64,000 bases of DNA from Deltaproteobacteria bacterium (GCA_029547805.1 JAKPOP010000012.1:124001-188000), one strand, 5' to 3'; numbered from the stretch's first letter, positions 44,483 through 54,131 are shown. The notes: generated by a model from the letters alone, not told the origin. A program made the numbers and translations.

Positions 44483-46399
44483 TCATGGGGGACGCCGGGG
44501 ACCCAGGACGTCCCGCAGATAGGCCGGATGGTCGTGGCAGAAGCGGGTCTCGGGGGCCCCCGGCAGGGCCGCCCGCTCGGTGAAGGGCCGGGCGTTGCCG
44601 GCGTCCATCAGGCACCCGGGTTCGTCGGTGGCGTTGTGGTAGGAGGTCGATGGACCGTAGGGGTTCGCGAGCCCCAGGCTGTGGCCGATCTCGTGGGCGG
44701 CGGTCTCTCCCACCAGCCGACCCAGCACCCGCACGGCCTCCCGGACCTGGGCGACCCGGTCTCGGTCCCCGGTGCCTTCCCACTCCTCTCGCGTCGCCGC
44801 CCGGGACCGGACGGGGTCGAAGACGACGTCGAAGGCCGGTTCGGCCTCGGGGGCCCCGGCCGGGAGGGCCTCGCGCCCCTGGGGGGGGTGGGCGGACCAC
44901 TGGAGAAAGGAGTCCAGGAAGACGCCCCCAAAGCCGGGAAACCCGTCGGCCTGGACCTCGGCGTTGGCCCCGCCGATCCGGTCGAAGAGCCGCAGGTTGC
45001 CAACGTCCTTCCCGGGGGTGTTGTCCAGCCCCAGCAGGCCCCGACCGTTGGGGTCCGGCCCTCCGATCTCCAGGATCGAGACGTGGTTCGGGTCCAGGTC
45101 CTCCGGGAAGTCCTCCAGGACCCGGAGGTCGTAGTCCCGGTAGATGGCATCGATGGCCGCCCGGATGGCCTGCCGGACCTCGGGGCCCAGGGAGGCCAGT
45201 CCCAGGCGGTCCAGGCTCTCGTCGAAGCCCGGCAGGAACCGCACCACCACCGCCTGTCCGGTCGTGCGGAGGGGCCATGCCCACGGCAGGGGCCGGGATG
45301 TCCAGGGGGGGCCGGCCCCTCCTGGCGGGCGCACGACGGCCTGGATCGTTCCCTCGAAGGTGCCGCTCCGGGCCCCGAACCAGTCGCTGACCAGCCGGTC
45401 GTCCTGGACCTCGGCCCGGACCCACAGGTGGGCCACGGTTCCCCCCAGGAGGTCCGGAACCAGCCATCGATCCACCGGCACCTGGGGCTCCCCTGCCTCA
45501 GGTCGGAAGAGGCCCTGGATTCGGAAGGTCGTCACCCCGGGGGAGTCCCCCTCCAGGCCCTCGGGCCACCCCGTCGTGGCCCCGGGCCAGCCGGCGCCGG
45601 TCACCGTGACCCGTTGCCCCAGGACCCCCTCGACGGGTTCCACCGCCAGGACCTCCGGGTCAGCCAGTCGGAGGTCCACCGCCAGGGGGGGCGACTGGCC
45701 GATGATGCCTTCGATCGTCCTGGTCTGGAGGATGACCTCCCCCTGGAAGCGCCCTGGGCCGAAGTCCGGGCCCAGGAGCGGGAAACGAACGCCTCCCCGG
45801 GTGCGATCCTCTGCCTCCAGGGCCACCAGGGGCACCTCCCGGCTCACCGTCCCGGTCGCCCCCGAGCCCTCCCCGGTCCAGGTCCCCCGGAATCCGAGGC
45901 GGTTTTCCCCCTCCCCGGGCAGCAGGACCCCGTCGCCATGCAGGACCCAGAGGTCCTCCAGGTGCACCTGGGAGGCCCCGGCCCGGGCCAGCAGCGGCGG
46001 GATCGACTCGTCCAGGTCGAAGTCCACCGACATCGCCTCGGTGCTGGCCTGGGGCCCCCGGAGCCGCACGGTCCCGGCCCAGCGGGGGCCCAGGTCCCGG
46101 ACCATTTCGGCCTCGATGAGACCTCGGGCCTCCTGACCGCTCCGGGCCTCGCAGGGGATCGTCCACGGGGTGTCGTCCAGTACCAGACGCAGGGGCCCTC
46201 CCAGGTCCTCCAGATGGTCCCCGATCAGCGTGATGGGGCTCCCGGGAAGCAACGGAGATGGGTGGCGGACCTCCCGGAGGACGGCCCGGGTCTCCGGGAT
46301 TCCATCGGGGGCGACGGTCTCCGGTCCTCCTGGTCCCGAGGAGGCGCAGGCAGCCACCGGGAGCAACCAGAGCCAGAGGTGCCGCCGGCGGGTCCTCAG
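44483..46399 (-). CDS. Predicted lipoprotein zinc metalloprotease (HEIGHSLGLANP) with N-terminal Ig/TIG-like regions; possible CTG start
   Basis: AAHEIGHSLGLANP and CLMDAG Met-turn-like; signal peptide/lipobox LRTRRRHLWLWLLPVAAC begins at a CTG overlapping the upstream TGA. Confidence 0.65.
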   Translation of the reverse strand: MRTRRRHLWLWLLPVAACASSGPGGPETVAPDGIPETRAVLREVRHPSPLLPGSPITLIGDHLEDLGGPLRLVLDDTPWTIPCEARSGQEARGLIEAEMVRDLGPRWAGTVRLRGPQASTEAMSVDFDLDESIPPLLARAGASQVHLEDLWVLHGDGVLLPGEGENRLGFRGTWTGEGSGATGTVSREVPLVALEAEDRTRGGVRFPLLGPDFGPGRFQGEVILQTRTIEGIIGQSPPLAVDLRLADPEVLAVEPVEGVLGQRVTVTGAGWPGATTGWPEGLEGDSPGVTTFRIQGLFRPEAGEPQVPVDRWLVPDLLGGTVAHLWVRAEVQDDRLVSDWFGARSGTFEGTIQAVVRPPGGAGPPWTSRPLPWAWPLRTTGQAVVVRFLPGFDESLDRLGLASLGPEVRQAIRAAIDAIYRDYDLRVLEDFPEDLDPNHVSILEIGGPDPNGRGLLGLDNTPGKDVGNLRLFDRIGGANAEVQADGFPGFGGVFLDSFLQWSAHPPQGREALPAGAPEAEPAFDVVFDPVRSRAATREEWEGTGDRDRVAQVREAVRVLGRLVGETAAHEIGHSLGLANPYGPSTSYHNATDEPGCLMDAGNARPFTERAALPGAPETRFCHDHPAYLRDVLGPRRPP

Positions 46400-48930
46400 G
46401 GGGCGCAGACCGGGCGTCCCGTAGCCTCCCCGTCGGGAATCGTCCGGCACGCATATCCGTCGGCCTGGCGGCACGAGGAGGCCGCCGGGTCGCAGGCCGG
46501 CAGGCAGGCAGCGATTCCCAGCACCGTCACGCACCAGGTCCCTCCCTCGCAGTCCCCGTGGCTTCGGCATCCCGCCCGGGCACAGCATCCCCCGGGCCAG
46601 GGCAGGCAGGCCCGCTGCCCACCGCAGTCCAGGAACGTCTCGCAGGCATCCCCGTTGGCGCCGCTTCCCTTGATGCCACAGAACCGACCTTCCGGGAAGG
46701 CCTTGCAGGCCTCCTGGTCCCGGCAGTCGGCATTCTTCGTGCAGGGCGCCCCGCAGAGGCTGGTCTCGGCCCCCGGTCCAGCCGCCGGGCATGCCGCCGC
46801 GCCTGGGCAGTCGGACTCCTGGCGGCAGAAGGCCTCGGCGCAGGCGTGGTCCCAGCAGGAGGTCCCCAGGGGGCAGTCCCGGTCGGACTCGCAGGAGGGC
46901 GCCGGCGAGAGGCGCGCCTCGATCAGGTAGGCGTCGGTGTGCCCCTGGTAGCCGAAGACGCGGACCCAGTGACGCCCCGGACGGGCATCCCAGGCGATGG
47001 TCTCGTCCCCGACGGCGTCTCCGAAGGCCACCAGGGTTCCGGCGGGGCCGAAGACCTGGATATCCAGGTCCACCCCCTGGTCCTCCGAGACCAGCGTCAC
47101 CTCGACGGTGGCCACCGAGGGCACGTCGAGCCGGAACCAGTCGCTGTCGTAGGGGCAGATCACGCCTTCCCCGAGGACCGGGTCTTCCCCGAGGCCCGGG
47201 AGCTCCAGCAGCCGGGCCTCGTCGGGACCGCTGTCGGGTTCGAAGGCATCATCCTCGCAGCAGGTCCCGGCCTCGAAGGACCCGGCGAGGGTCCAGGTTC
47301 CCCGGGCATCGGGGCTCCCGGCGACCTCGACATACCAGTCTCCCGGGGCCTCGATGCAGAACCGGAGGTCCTCCGGGACGCCGGTGGCGGCGGCGACGGC
47401 CCGCTGTCGTCCCTGGTCGTCCCGGAGGACCAGGTCCAGGTCTCCGGCCTCCCAGGCCACCGGGCGCAGGGCCAGGGACAGCCATCCGGGGCCGGGGGCC
47501 GACCATCGCAGCCAGTCCCGATCTCCCGGGCAGGTCCGGCGATCCCGGGGGCCAAGGTCCCAGGCCCGGGCGTGGGTGAGGCCGTCATCGGGCTCGTCCG
47601 GGTCGTCCGTGCACGGGGAGAAGCCGGCCTCCTCCGGGCAGAAGCCCTCGAGGGAGCCGCAGGCCGATGCGGTCCGGCCGTCCAGCGTCGTCACGGCGAC
47701 GCAGGCCCGACCGTCGGCGCAGTCCGTGGGGCAGCCGGGCACGCATCGTCCCTCCAGGGTGCCTCGGGCGCAGACCCCTGACCGGCAGGCCTCGTTGAGG
47801 TCGCAGGGGGAACAGGTCCCGCCGGCATCCCGGGAGGGGTCCCCACCCACCGCCAGGAAGCGCTGCACCCGGGACACCGTCCGGTGGTCGCAGGCGGACC
47901 CGGAGGCGTCGTCGTTGTCGGTGGCGACGACCAGGAACGAGACGACCTCCTCGGCTCCCGGCGCCAGTCCCAGGTGCGGGATCCGGGCCCGGAACCGGTC
48001 CCCATCGGCCTGGGCCGTCAGGGTCTGGAACTCCTGGAGGTCCGGCTGGTCCAGATCCTCCGGTTCGCCGCGCATCCACAGCACCGTCGGTGGATCCCGC
48101 AGACCCTGGTCGTCGGTGACCTGGAAGGCCAGGGGATACCCGGTCACCGAGACGACCCGTTCCCCTTTCCCCGGGGACAGGAAGGTGACCTCGGGGGCCG
48201 CACCGGGGCACCCGCCCTTGCCCGAGGTCAGCAGCACCGCCAGGAAGGGCTGTGGGACCGGGGGATGGTCGCCGTCGTCGGCCTCGAAGACCAGGCGCCA
48301 CTGGAGCGATCGGTCCAGTTCCCCGGGCGTGGGGCACCAGGTCCACTGGCCGGTCTTGGGTCCCGTCTGCACGAACTCCGCCGAGGGGAGGGCATCCCCG
48401 GACCATGTCAGCGTCACCTGTCGGCTGTCCTCGTCCCGGACCTCGACGTCCACCTGGAGGCAGGGGTCCCGGGAGAGGTCGAAGATGGCACCGGGCCCCG
48501 GGCGCAGGAAGGAGGGGGCCGTCGTCTCGTCGGGGACCACCGTGACCAGGAGGGCCTGCCGGTCCGACCCGGCCCGGGAGGAGACCTGGATCTCGAAGGC
48601 CTGTTCCCCGGCATGGCTGGCCAGCGGCGTGTACAGGAATCGTGCCCCGAAGGGGGTCGCCGACAGGTGCGCCGACTCGGCCATTCCCGGCAGGTCCGGC
48701 CCGGACCAGGAGAAGGTCACCGGCAGCCCCGAGGGGTTCTCGACCGCCAGGTCCACCTCGAGCGTCCGGCCGACCTCGATCTGCTGGGCCGGGATGGGAA
48801 GCAGGCGGGGTGGGACCTCCCGGGAACCCCCGGTGCACCCGGCGACCACGGCCAGGACCGCGATCCATCGCGCCGGTCCGAGACCGGGACGTCGCCGGAC
48901 CTCTCTGGAGTCCCCTGGTTCCACGGGCAC
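46396..48930 (-). CDS. Large lipoprotein with Ig-like regions, two PPC (bacterial pre-peptidase C-terminal) domains and Cys-rich tail
   Basis: Lipobox VVAGC; RDWLRWSAPGPGWLSLAL and SDWFRLDVPSVATVEVTL PPC-like; Cys-rich CESDRDCPLGTSC, CTKNADC, C-terminal. Confidence 0.75.
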   Translation of the reverse strand: MPVEPGDSREVRRRPGLGPARWIAVLAVVAGCTGGSREVPPRLLPIPAQQIEVGRTLEVDLAVENPSGLPVTFSWSGPDLPGMAESAHLSATPFGARFLYTPLASHAGEQAFEIQVSSRAGSDRQALLVTVVPDETTAPSFLRPGPGAIFDLSRDPCLQVDVEVRDEDSRQVTLTWSGDALPSAEFVQTGPKTGQWTWCPTPGELDRSLQWRLVFEADDGDHPPVPQPFLAVLLTSGKGGCPGAAPEVTFLSPGKGERVVSVTGYPLAFQVTDDQGLRDPPTVLWMRGEPEDLDQPDLQEFQTLTAQADGDRFRARIPHLGLAPGAEEVVSFLVVATDNDDASGSACDHRTVSRVQRFLAVGGDPSRDAGGTCSPCDLNEACRSGVCARGTLEGRCVPGCPTDCADGRACVAVTTLDGRTASACGSLEGFCPEEAGFSPCTDDPDEPDDGLTHARAWDLGPRDRRTCPGDRDWLRWSAPGPGWLSLALRPVAWEAGDLDLVLRDDQGRQRAVAAATGVPEDLRFCIEAPGDWYVEVAGSPDARGTWTLAGSFEAGTCCEDDAFEPDSGPDEARLLELPGLGEDPVLGEGVICPYDSDWFRLDVPSVATVEVTLVSEDQGVDLDIQVFGPAGTLVAFGDAVGDETIAWDARPGRHWVRVFGYQGHTDAYLIEARLSPAPSCESDRDCPLGTSCWDHACAEAFCRQESDCPGAAACPAAGPGAETSLCGAPCTKNADCRDQEACKAFPEGRFCGIKGSGANGDACETFLDCGGQRACLPWPGGCCARAGCRSHGDCEGGTWCVTVLGIAACLPACDPAASSCRQADGYACRTIPDGEATGRPVCAP

Positions 48931-48939
48931 CTCGCAGGG

Positions 48940-50913
48940 TCAGCGGACCGTCGCCTCCCAGGTCCAGGACTTCCATCGGCCCTGGTCGAGGGCGTTGAGG
49001 TCCGCGACCTCCAGCATCCATGTCCCCCGAATGGCCCGGCCGTCCCAGAGGGTCGGGTGCCAGGTCTCGACCACGTCGTCCTGGTCGTCCCCCTGGCGGT
49101 CCAGCAGCGTGACGATCTCCCCATCGGGTCCCATCAGCCGGACCCGCAGGTCCCCCCGGTAGGGGTGGCGGATCTCGATGCCAATGGCCAGTGCCACGAG
49201 GGTGCCGTCCTCGGTGATCTCGAACTCCTGGAGCAGTCCGTCGGCCTGTCCGTCGGGGATCGGCAGGTCCGGGGACCCCTGGCGGGTCACCTTCCGGGTG
49301 GACCCGCAGGCCGGGAACGAGGCGCAGGCGGGATCGGCGCAGTCGGCCCCGTGGCGGCCGTCGTTGTCCACCCCGTCATCGCAGACCTCCGGGGCCACGT
49401 CGCCCTGGACCTGGATCTCCAGGGCCCAGGACTGGAGGCTCCCGGTGTCGGCACGGGCCTTGTCGGCCAGTTCCAGCCGCCAGGTCCCCCGGGTCGTCTC
49501 CCCGGCCATCCCCTCCACGGTCCAGGTCGTCCGCAGGTCGTCGTCCCCACCGCCTTGCCGGTCCTGGAGCACCACCCGTTTCCCGCCTGGGGAGACGAGG
49601 GCCACGACCAGGTCCCCGATGTAGGTGTGGCGGATGTCCACGGTCACGAAGGCCTTGATGACCGAGCCATCGATCGGGACGTCGATCTCCGAGGTCACGG
49701 CCTTCCCGTCATCGGGAATGGGCAGCACCGTGGTGTTCTCCCACCGGCTGCCGGCGGGGCGGCAGGCCGGGTGGTCCTTGCACGACGGGTCGTCGCAGTC
49801 GGTCGCCCCGTCGTAGTCGTCATCGATCCGGTTTGCGCAGTCCTCGACCAGGTCCAGCCTGGGCACGTCGGAGGTATAGACGTTTCCGAACTCCCGGACG
49901 TACCGGTAGGAGATCCAGCCGTACCCCGGCCCGAAGCGGTTCCGGAGTCCAAATCCCGAGGTGCCCCAGGAGTTCTTGAACAGGAAGAACCCCTTCTCGG
50001 TCTTCGGTTTCCCGTCGGTTCCCAGCACCGGGTTGCCCTGGCCGTCCAGGATCGGGACCTCCAGGTCGTCGTCCCAGCCCACCAGCAGGATGGCATGGCC
50101 CGCGGGCTTCTTGCGGCTTGCCTCCTGATCCGCCTCGTTCGGGTACAGGACGTAGCCCTCGCTGAAATATCCCCGGTTCACCGGCAGGTCCGAGGCGCCG
50201 TGGTTCCAGGCCTGGTAGAAGAAGTCCAGTCCCGCCACGACGCCGATGCGCTTCTCGGACAGCACGGCCTTGATGGACCGCTCGGACGGGTTCACGTAGC
50301 GCCCCCGGGGCAACTTGAACTTCGGGGCATTCCGGGCGCTCTCCGGGGGCTCCCCGTTGGTCCAGCAGACCGTCGGTCGCTTCTCACCGGTGCACCGCGG
50401 GTCATTGGTCGCGGTCCAGGGGGACGTCTCGTAGGGCCAGGCCTCCTCGAAGGGGATCCCGTAGCGCGAGATCGCCTCCAGGTTGTTCGAGGCACTGGAC
50501 CCCTCCTCCTCCCGGAAGGCTCCCACCTCGGTCTTTACCGACCATTGGAGGTACTGTTCCGAGAAGTCCGGGTTCGGGATCGTCCCTTCCCGCAGGTAGA
50601 GGTGCTCCATCAAGGCCACGGTGGCAAAGATCGAACAGACCCCGCGGCGGGCCTGGTTGCGCACCGGCGACTGCCACTGGACCAGGTCCAACTGCCTCGG
50701 ATAGACCGCGTCGGCCTTGCCCTCCTCGGGCAACTGGCTGGCCTCCGGAGCGCCGGCCCACAGGGGATCCCGTTCCGAGAGGGGCGCCAGCATCTCCTCT
50801 TCCGGCGCCAGGGGACCCTCGTCGCTGTCGGGGTCGCATCCGGCCAGTCCCGTCGCCAGGACCATCGTCCCGAGGACCACCGTTCGAATCGTCCATGCGC
50901 GCCTGGTGACCAT
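48940..50913 (-). CDS. C1 (papain)-family peptidase lipoprotein with two proprotein-convertase P-domains
   Basis: SPVRNQARRGVCSIFATVALMEH, GHAILLVGWDDD, FFLFKNSWGTSGFG; two P-domain repeats (IKAFVTVDIRHTYIGDLVVALVSPGG.., LVALAIGIEIRHPYRGDLRVRLMGPDG..). Confidence 0.9.
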   Translation of the reverse strand: MVTRRAWTIRTVVLGTMVLATGLAGCDPDSDEGPLAPEEEMLAPLSERDPLWAGAPEASQLPEEGKADAVYPRQLDLVQWQSPVRNQARRGVCSIFATVALMEHLYLREGTIPNPDFSEQYLQWSVKTEVGAFREEEGSSASNNLEAISRYGIPFEEAWPYETSPWTATNDPRCTGEKRPTVCWTNGEPPESARNAPKFKLPRGRYVNPSERSIKAVLSEKRIGVVAGLDFFYQAWNHGASDLPVNRGYFSEGYVLYPNEADQEASRKKPAGHAILLVGWDDDLEVPILDGQGNPVLGTDGKPKTEKGFFLFKNSWGTSGFGLRNRFGPGYGWISYRYVREFGNVYTSDVPRLDLVEDCANRIDDDYDGATDCDDPSCKDHPACRPAGSRWENTTVLPIPDDGKAVTSEIDVPIDGSVIKAFVTVDIRHTYIGDLVVALVSPGGKRVVLQDRQGGGDDDLRTTWTVEGMAGETTRGTWRLELADKARADTGSLQSWALEIQVQGDVAPEVCDDGVDNDGRHGADCADPACASFPACGSTRKVTRQGSPDLPIPDGQADGLLQEFEITEDGTLVALAIGIEIRHPYRGDLRVRLMGPDGEIVTLLDRQGDDQDDVVETWHPTLWDGRAIRGTWMLEVADLNALDQGRWKSWTWEATVR

Positions 50914-50942
50914 GACTCCTCCCAGGAACTCGAAAGGGCAAT

Positions 50943-50951
50943 ATCATAGCA
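50943..50951 (-). promoter_or_regulatory. Candidate extended -10 promoter element
   Basis: Minus strand TGCTATGAT (TGnTATGAT) 30 bp upstream of start at 50913. Confidence 0.4.
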
Positions 50952-51035
50952 CCATCGAGCCGCCATGGAGCCGCCCCGGGCCGGAGCCGGCCGCGGTCGT
51001 GATCCACCGACCTGGGTGCACTTCGATGCCTTCGG

Positions 51036-51236
51036 GTGTCCATTGCCGGTGGCACGTACCAGTTCGTCCTGGCGGCCACCGGGTTCCTGTCCCATCAGGC
51101 GGACCAGACCCTGCTGCCGGCCTGTCGTCAGGCGGGAGTGCCCTACCTGCGGGTCGGGAAGGGGCGGCCGATGGCGGTGGTCCGGGCCATCGCCCACCAC
51201 CTCGGCGTGTCGGCGGTGGCTCCGGCGACCGGTTGA
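51036..51236 (+). CDS. Small DUF2325-like protein (possibly only the C-terminal half)
   Basis: GGTYQFVLAATGFLSHQADQTLLPACRQAGVPYLRVGKGRPMAVVRAIAHHLG resembles the DUF2325 SH..A.. / CR..G.P pattern; GTG start inferred. Confidence 0.45.
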   Translation: MSIAGGTYQFVLAATGFLSHQADQTLLPACRQAGVPYLRVGKGRPMAVVRAIAHHLGVSAVAPATG

Positions 51237-51270
51237 CCGGCAGTGCCACTCGCCGTCCAGGGCCCCCAGG

Positions 51271-52257
51271 CTAGACCGGCTCGCCGGCCCAGGAGGTCCG
51301 GAAGGCCTCCCGGACATCGGCCAGCGTGCCGCCGGCGCCCAGCAGCAGGCCCATCTTGGCCAGGGCAGCCCACCGGGTGTGCATGCCGCCGGAGATGGCC
51401 CCCAGGTCCAGGGCCATGCGCCCCAGTTCGTAGGTCTCCAGTTCGACGCCGCCGGAGGTGCAGATGCTGCTGATCACGACCGGAATCTCCCGGCGGCGGC
51501 AATGGTCCATCAGGGACCGCAGGTCCGGGCGCTGCATCGGGAGGTTGCCGGCGCCGTAGGCCTCGATCAGGACGCCCCGGACCTCGTCTGGGGGCAGGCG
51601 CCAGAGCATCCCGGGGAAGGGGGCATACACGGCGATGGCCGTCTCGATGGTCCGCCCCAGTCCTCCGGGGACCTGCCGCTCGAAACGCCCCGCATGGGGG
51701 TGCATCCGGATGTGCAGCCCCAGTTCGGCCAGGGGCGGGAGGTTGGGCGAGTCGAAGGCCTGGTAGCGATGGACGGACATCTTCTCCGCCGCCACCCCCC
51801 GTATCCACAACTCGCCGAAGCAGATGCCCACCTCGGCGACCCCTCGGGTGGCCAGCGTCACCGCCTCGACCAGGTTGCCCCGGGCATCGCTGCGGACGTA
51901 GGCCAGGGGGCGCTGGGACCCCGTCAGCACGACCGGCTTTCCCAGGTCCGCCAGCAGGAAGCCCAGCACCGAGGCGGTGTAGGCCATCGTGTCGGTGCCA
52001 TGGATGATCACGGCCCCGTCGCAATCGGCGGACTCCTCCCGGGTCCTGCGGGCCAGGTCCAGGATGTCCTCGGGTTCCAGCGTGGCCGAGTCCCGGTTGA
52101 AGGGAACCAGGAGGCGCAGGTCGGCGATCTCGGCCAGTTCCGGGACCTGCTCCAGGATGCGGGCGACCGAGGGCGCCGGCGACAGCGCCGTGGGGTCGCC
52201 CGAGGGGGCCATTCCCAGCGTGCCTCCCGTGTGGACCAGCAGCACCTGTCCCGCCAT
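51271..52257 (-). CDS. L-asparaginase family protein (type I-like)
   Basis: VLLVHTGGTLGM, VIIHGTDTMAYTASVL, VVLTGSQRPL, ARGNLVEAV. Confidence 0.92.
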   Translation of the reverse strand: MAGQVLLVHTGGTLGMAPSGDPTALSPAPSVARILEQVPELAEIADLRLLVPFNRDSATLEPEDILDLARRTREESADCDGAVIIHGTDTMAYTASVLGFLLADLGKPVVLTGSQRPLAYVRSDARGNLVEAVTLATRGVAEVGICFGELWIRGVAAEKMSVHRYQAFDSPNLPPLAELGLHIRMHPHAGRFERQVPGGLGRTIETAIAVYAPFPGMLWRLPPDEVRGVLIEAYGAGNLPMQRPDLRSLMDHCRRREIPVVISSICTSGGVELETYELGRMALDLGAISGGMHTRWAALAKMGLLLGAGGTLADVREAFRTSWAGEPV

Positions 52258-52395
52258 GGTCGGACTCCCATCCCGCAGGCTGGCGAGTTCTATCACGAAC
52301 AGCAGCACGGCGCCGACGGGACGCCGGGCGATGGAGGCCGTGGAGGGTGCGGTCCGCGGTCGATGCCCGAGACCGGCGCATCCCGGGACGGACCG

Positions 52396-53310
52396 TCAGC
52401 GCCGGCTGGGGTGGCGCAGCAGGACGACCCGCTGCCCGTGGCGGACGTCCGGGTCTCCCTGGCGGCGGCGCCGGAGGCCATGACGGCTCCCGCGGCCATA
52501 GGCCCAGGCATCCACGATCCGTCGGACCGGGGCCTGGACCAGGTCCCCCAGGTCCCCTTCCCGGAGGTCCTCCCGCCAGTCCCGGAGGGTCTCGGCGACC
52601 GCCCGGAGGGCCAGCCTCGCTGGGGACGGCACCTGGTCCAGGATGAAGGCATCGGCCTCCCCCTCGATGAACCGCCGTCCGTAGAGTTGGCGCAAGGTGT
52701 AGTTGTGGGAGTGCATGACCGGGCAGTCTGGCAGGTAGCGGATCACCCATCCCCGGGCCCTCGCCCGGCATCCCCAGGCTGTATCCTCGGACCCCCAGGC
52801 CTCCTGATAGAACGGCTGCTGCTCCCAGGCCGTCCGACGCATCGCCGCGAAGGGCAGCGAGTAGGGCAGCCAGGGCGGCGCGGCGGGGGCCTCCGGGAAG
52901 GCCAGACGATATTCCCGTCGGACCCAGGGCCAGGCCTCGGGGCGAGGGACCTGGCGGCAGAAGGCCGCCATCACCGCCGGGTCGTCGAAGGCCGCCACCA
53001 GTCGTCCCAGCACCCCGGGGTGCAGGGGGGCGCAATCGGAGTTCTGGAAGACCAGGATCTCCCCCGGGGCCTCGGAGCAGGCCCGGTTCAACACCGGGCC
53101 CGGGACATAGTCCTCCGGGGCGATCCGGATCAGGCGATGGGGCCAGCGGGCCACGATCTGGAGCGTCCGGTCCGTGCTGCCGGAGTCCACCACCAGCAGT
53201 TCAAAGTCCCGGAAGTCCTGGGAAAACAAGGCCGATAGGGCGACCCCGATCTCGGACTCGCTGTTCTTGCAGCGGAGGATCACGGTGACTCTGGGCGATG
53301 GCGGGTTCAT
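52396..53310 (-). CDS. Family 2 glycosyltransferase
   Basis: VTVILRCKNSESEIGVALSALFSQDFRDFELLVVDSGSTDRT; NSDCAPL. Confidence 0.9.
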   Translation of the reverse strand: MNPPSPRVTVILRCKNSESEIGVALSALFSQDFRDFELLVVDSGSTDRTLQIVARWPHRLIRIAPEDYVPGPVLNRACSEAPGEILVFQNSDCAPLHPGVLGRLVAAFDDPAVMAAFCRQVPRPEAWPWVRREYRLAFPEAPAAPPWLPYSLPFAAMRRTAWEQQPFYQEAWGSEDTAWGCRARARGWVIRYLPDCPVMHSHNYTLRQLYGRRFIEGEADAFILDQVPSPARLALRAVAETLRDWREDLREGDLGDLVQAPVRRIVDAWAYGRGSRHGLRRRRQGDPDVRHGQRVVLLRHPSRR

Positions 53311-54131
53311 GGGGCCTCCTCCCGGGCCGGGGGCAGGGCCTCGGTGATCCAGGCCGTCCGTCGCGTGGCCAGATAGCGGACGATCCGCTTGAGGCTCTCA
53401 TAGCGGTCGGCCAGATACATCGTGATGGGGTGCAGGATCATGCATGAGATCACGCCCCGGTCCTCGTGGTCCGCCAGTTGTTGCAGCACCCGGTCCGTCC
53501 ACTCGGGCGGGTCGTAGGAATCGGGGCCGAAGTCGTCGCTCCACCGGTAGCGCCGCTGCCACCGGGTGACCCACTCCCGCGTCCGCTCGGCGTGGTAGAG
53601 GTGCTCGTGGTCCGGCATCACGTTGAGCGGGAAGTGCCACAGCCCCGCCGGGTGCCAGCGGGGACCCGTCGCCGTGCGGTCCACTCCGTCGCTGCACAGG
53701 ACGATCTCCCGGGCCGCCAGCACCCGGTCGGTGTGGGGGCCGTGCATGTACATGTGGTTGCGCCAGACCTGGATCTCGCGGCCGGTCCGGCGGCGGCAGG
53801 CCTCCTGGGTCAGGCGGACGTCCAGGTCCTGGTACCAGGCCGGCCCGTTGTAGGACCCCAGGGCCTTGCGGAAGACCCGGTGGAGCCAGGTCGGCGAGAG
53901 GCAGTTCCAGTTGTGACCGCCCAGTTCGACCAGGGGGTGGGTGGCAACGGGCTCCAGGCGGTCCCACTCCTCGGCGAAGGCGAGGCCCGATACGAAGAAG
54001 GTGACCTTGACCCCGGCCTGCTCGAAGAGGTGGAGGGCGTCCTGGGCGCAGCGGATCTCGGGGCGGTCGCTGTGCCGCTGGTTCTCGGTCCCCAGGGACT
54101 GGTGGTGCAGGTCGCCGGTGACACAGATCAT
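53307..54131 (-). CDS. Polysaccharide deacetylase-like protein
   Basis: ICVTGDLHHQSLG, VKVTFFVSGLAFAEEW, ELGGHNWNCLSP, WRNHMYMHGPHTDRVL. Confidence 0.75.
   Translation of the reverse strand: MICVTGDLHHQSLGTENQRHSDRPEIRCAQDALHLFEQAGVKVTFFVSGLAFAEEWDRLEPVATHPLVELGGHNWNCLSPTWLHRVFRKALGSYNGPAWYQDLDVRLTQEACRRRTGREIQVWRNHMYMHGPHTDRVLAAREIVLCSDGVDRTATGPRWHPAGLWHFPLNVMPDHEHLYHAERTREWVTRWQRRYRWSDDFGPDSYDPPEWTDRVLQQLADHEDRGVISCMILHPITMYLADRYESLKRIVRYLATRRTAWITEALPPAREEAP

Noticed and set aside
47884-50949. 1021-aa plus-strand ORF opposite the PPC and C1-peptidase genes
   Set aside because: No domain; the minus-strand frames carry catalytic motifs and a signal peptide.
51271-52257. Asparaginase considered functionally linked to asnB as an Asn cycle
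   Set aside because: They are about 20 kb apart on opposite strands with many unrelated genes between; no direct evidence.
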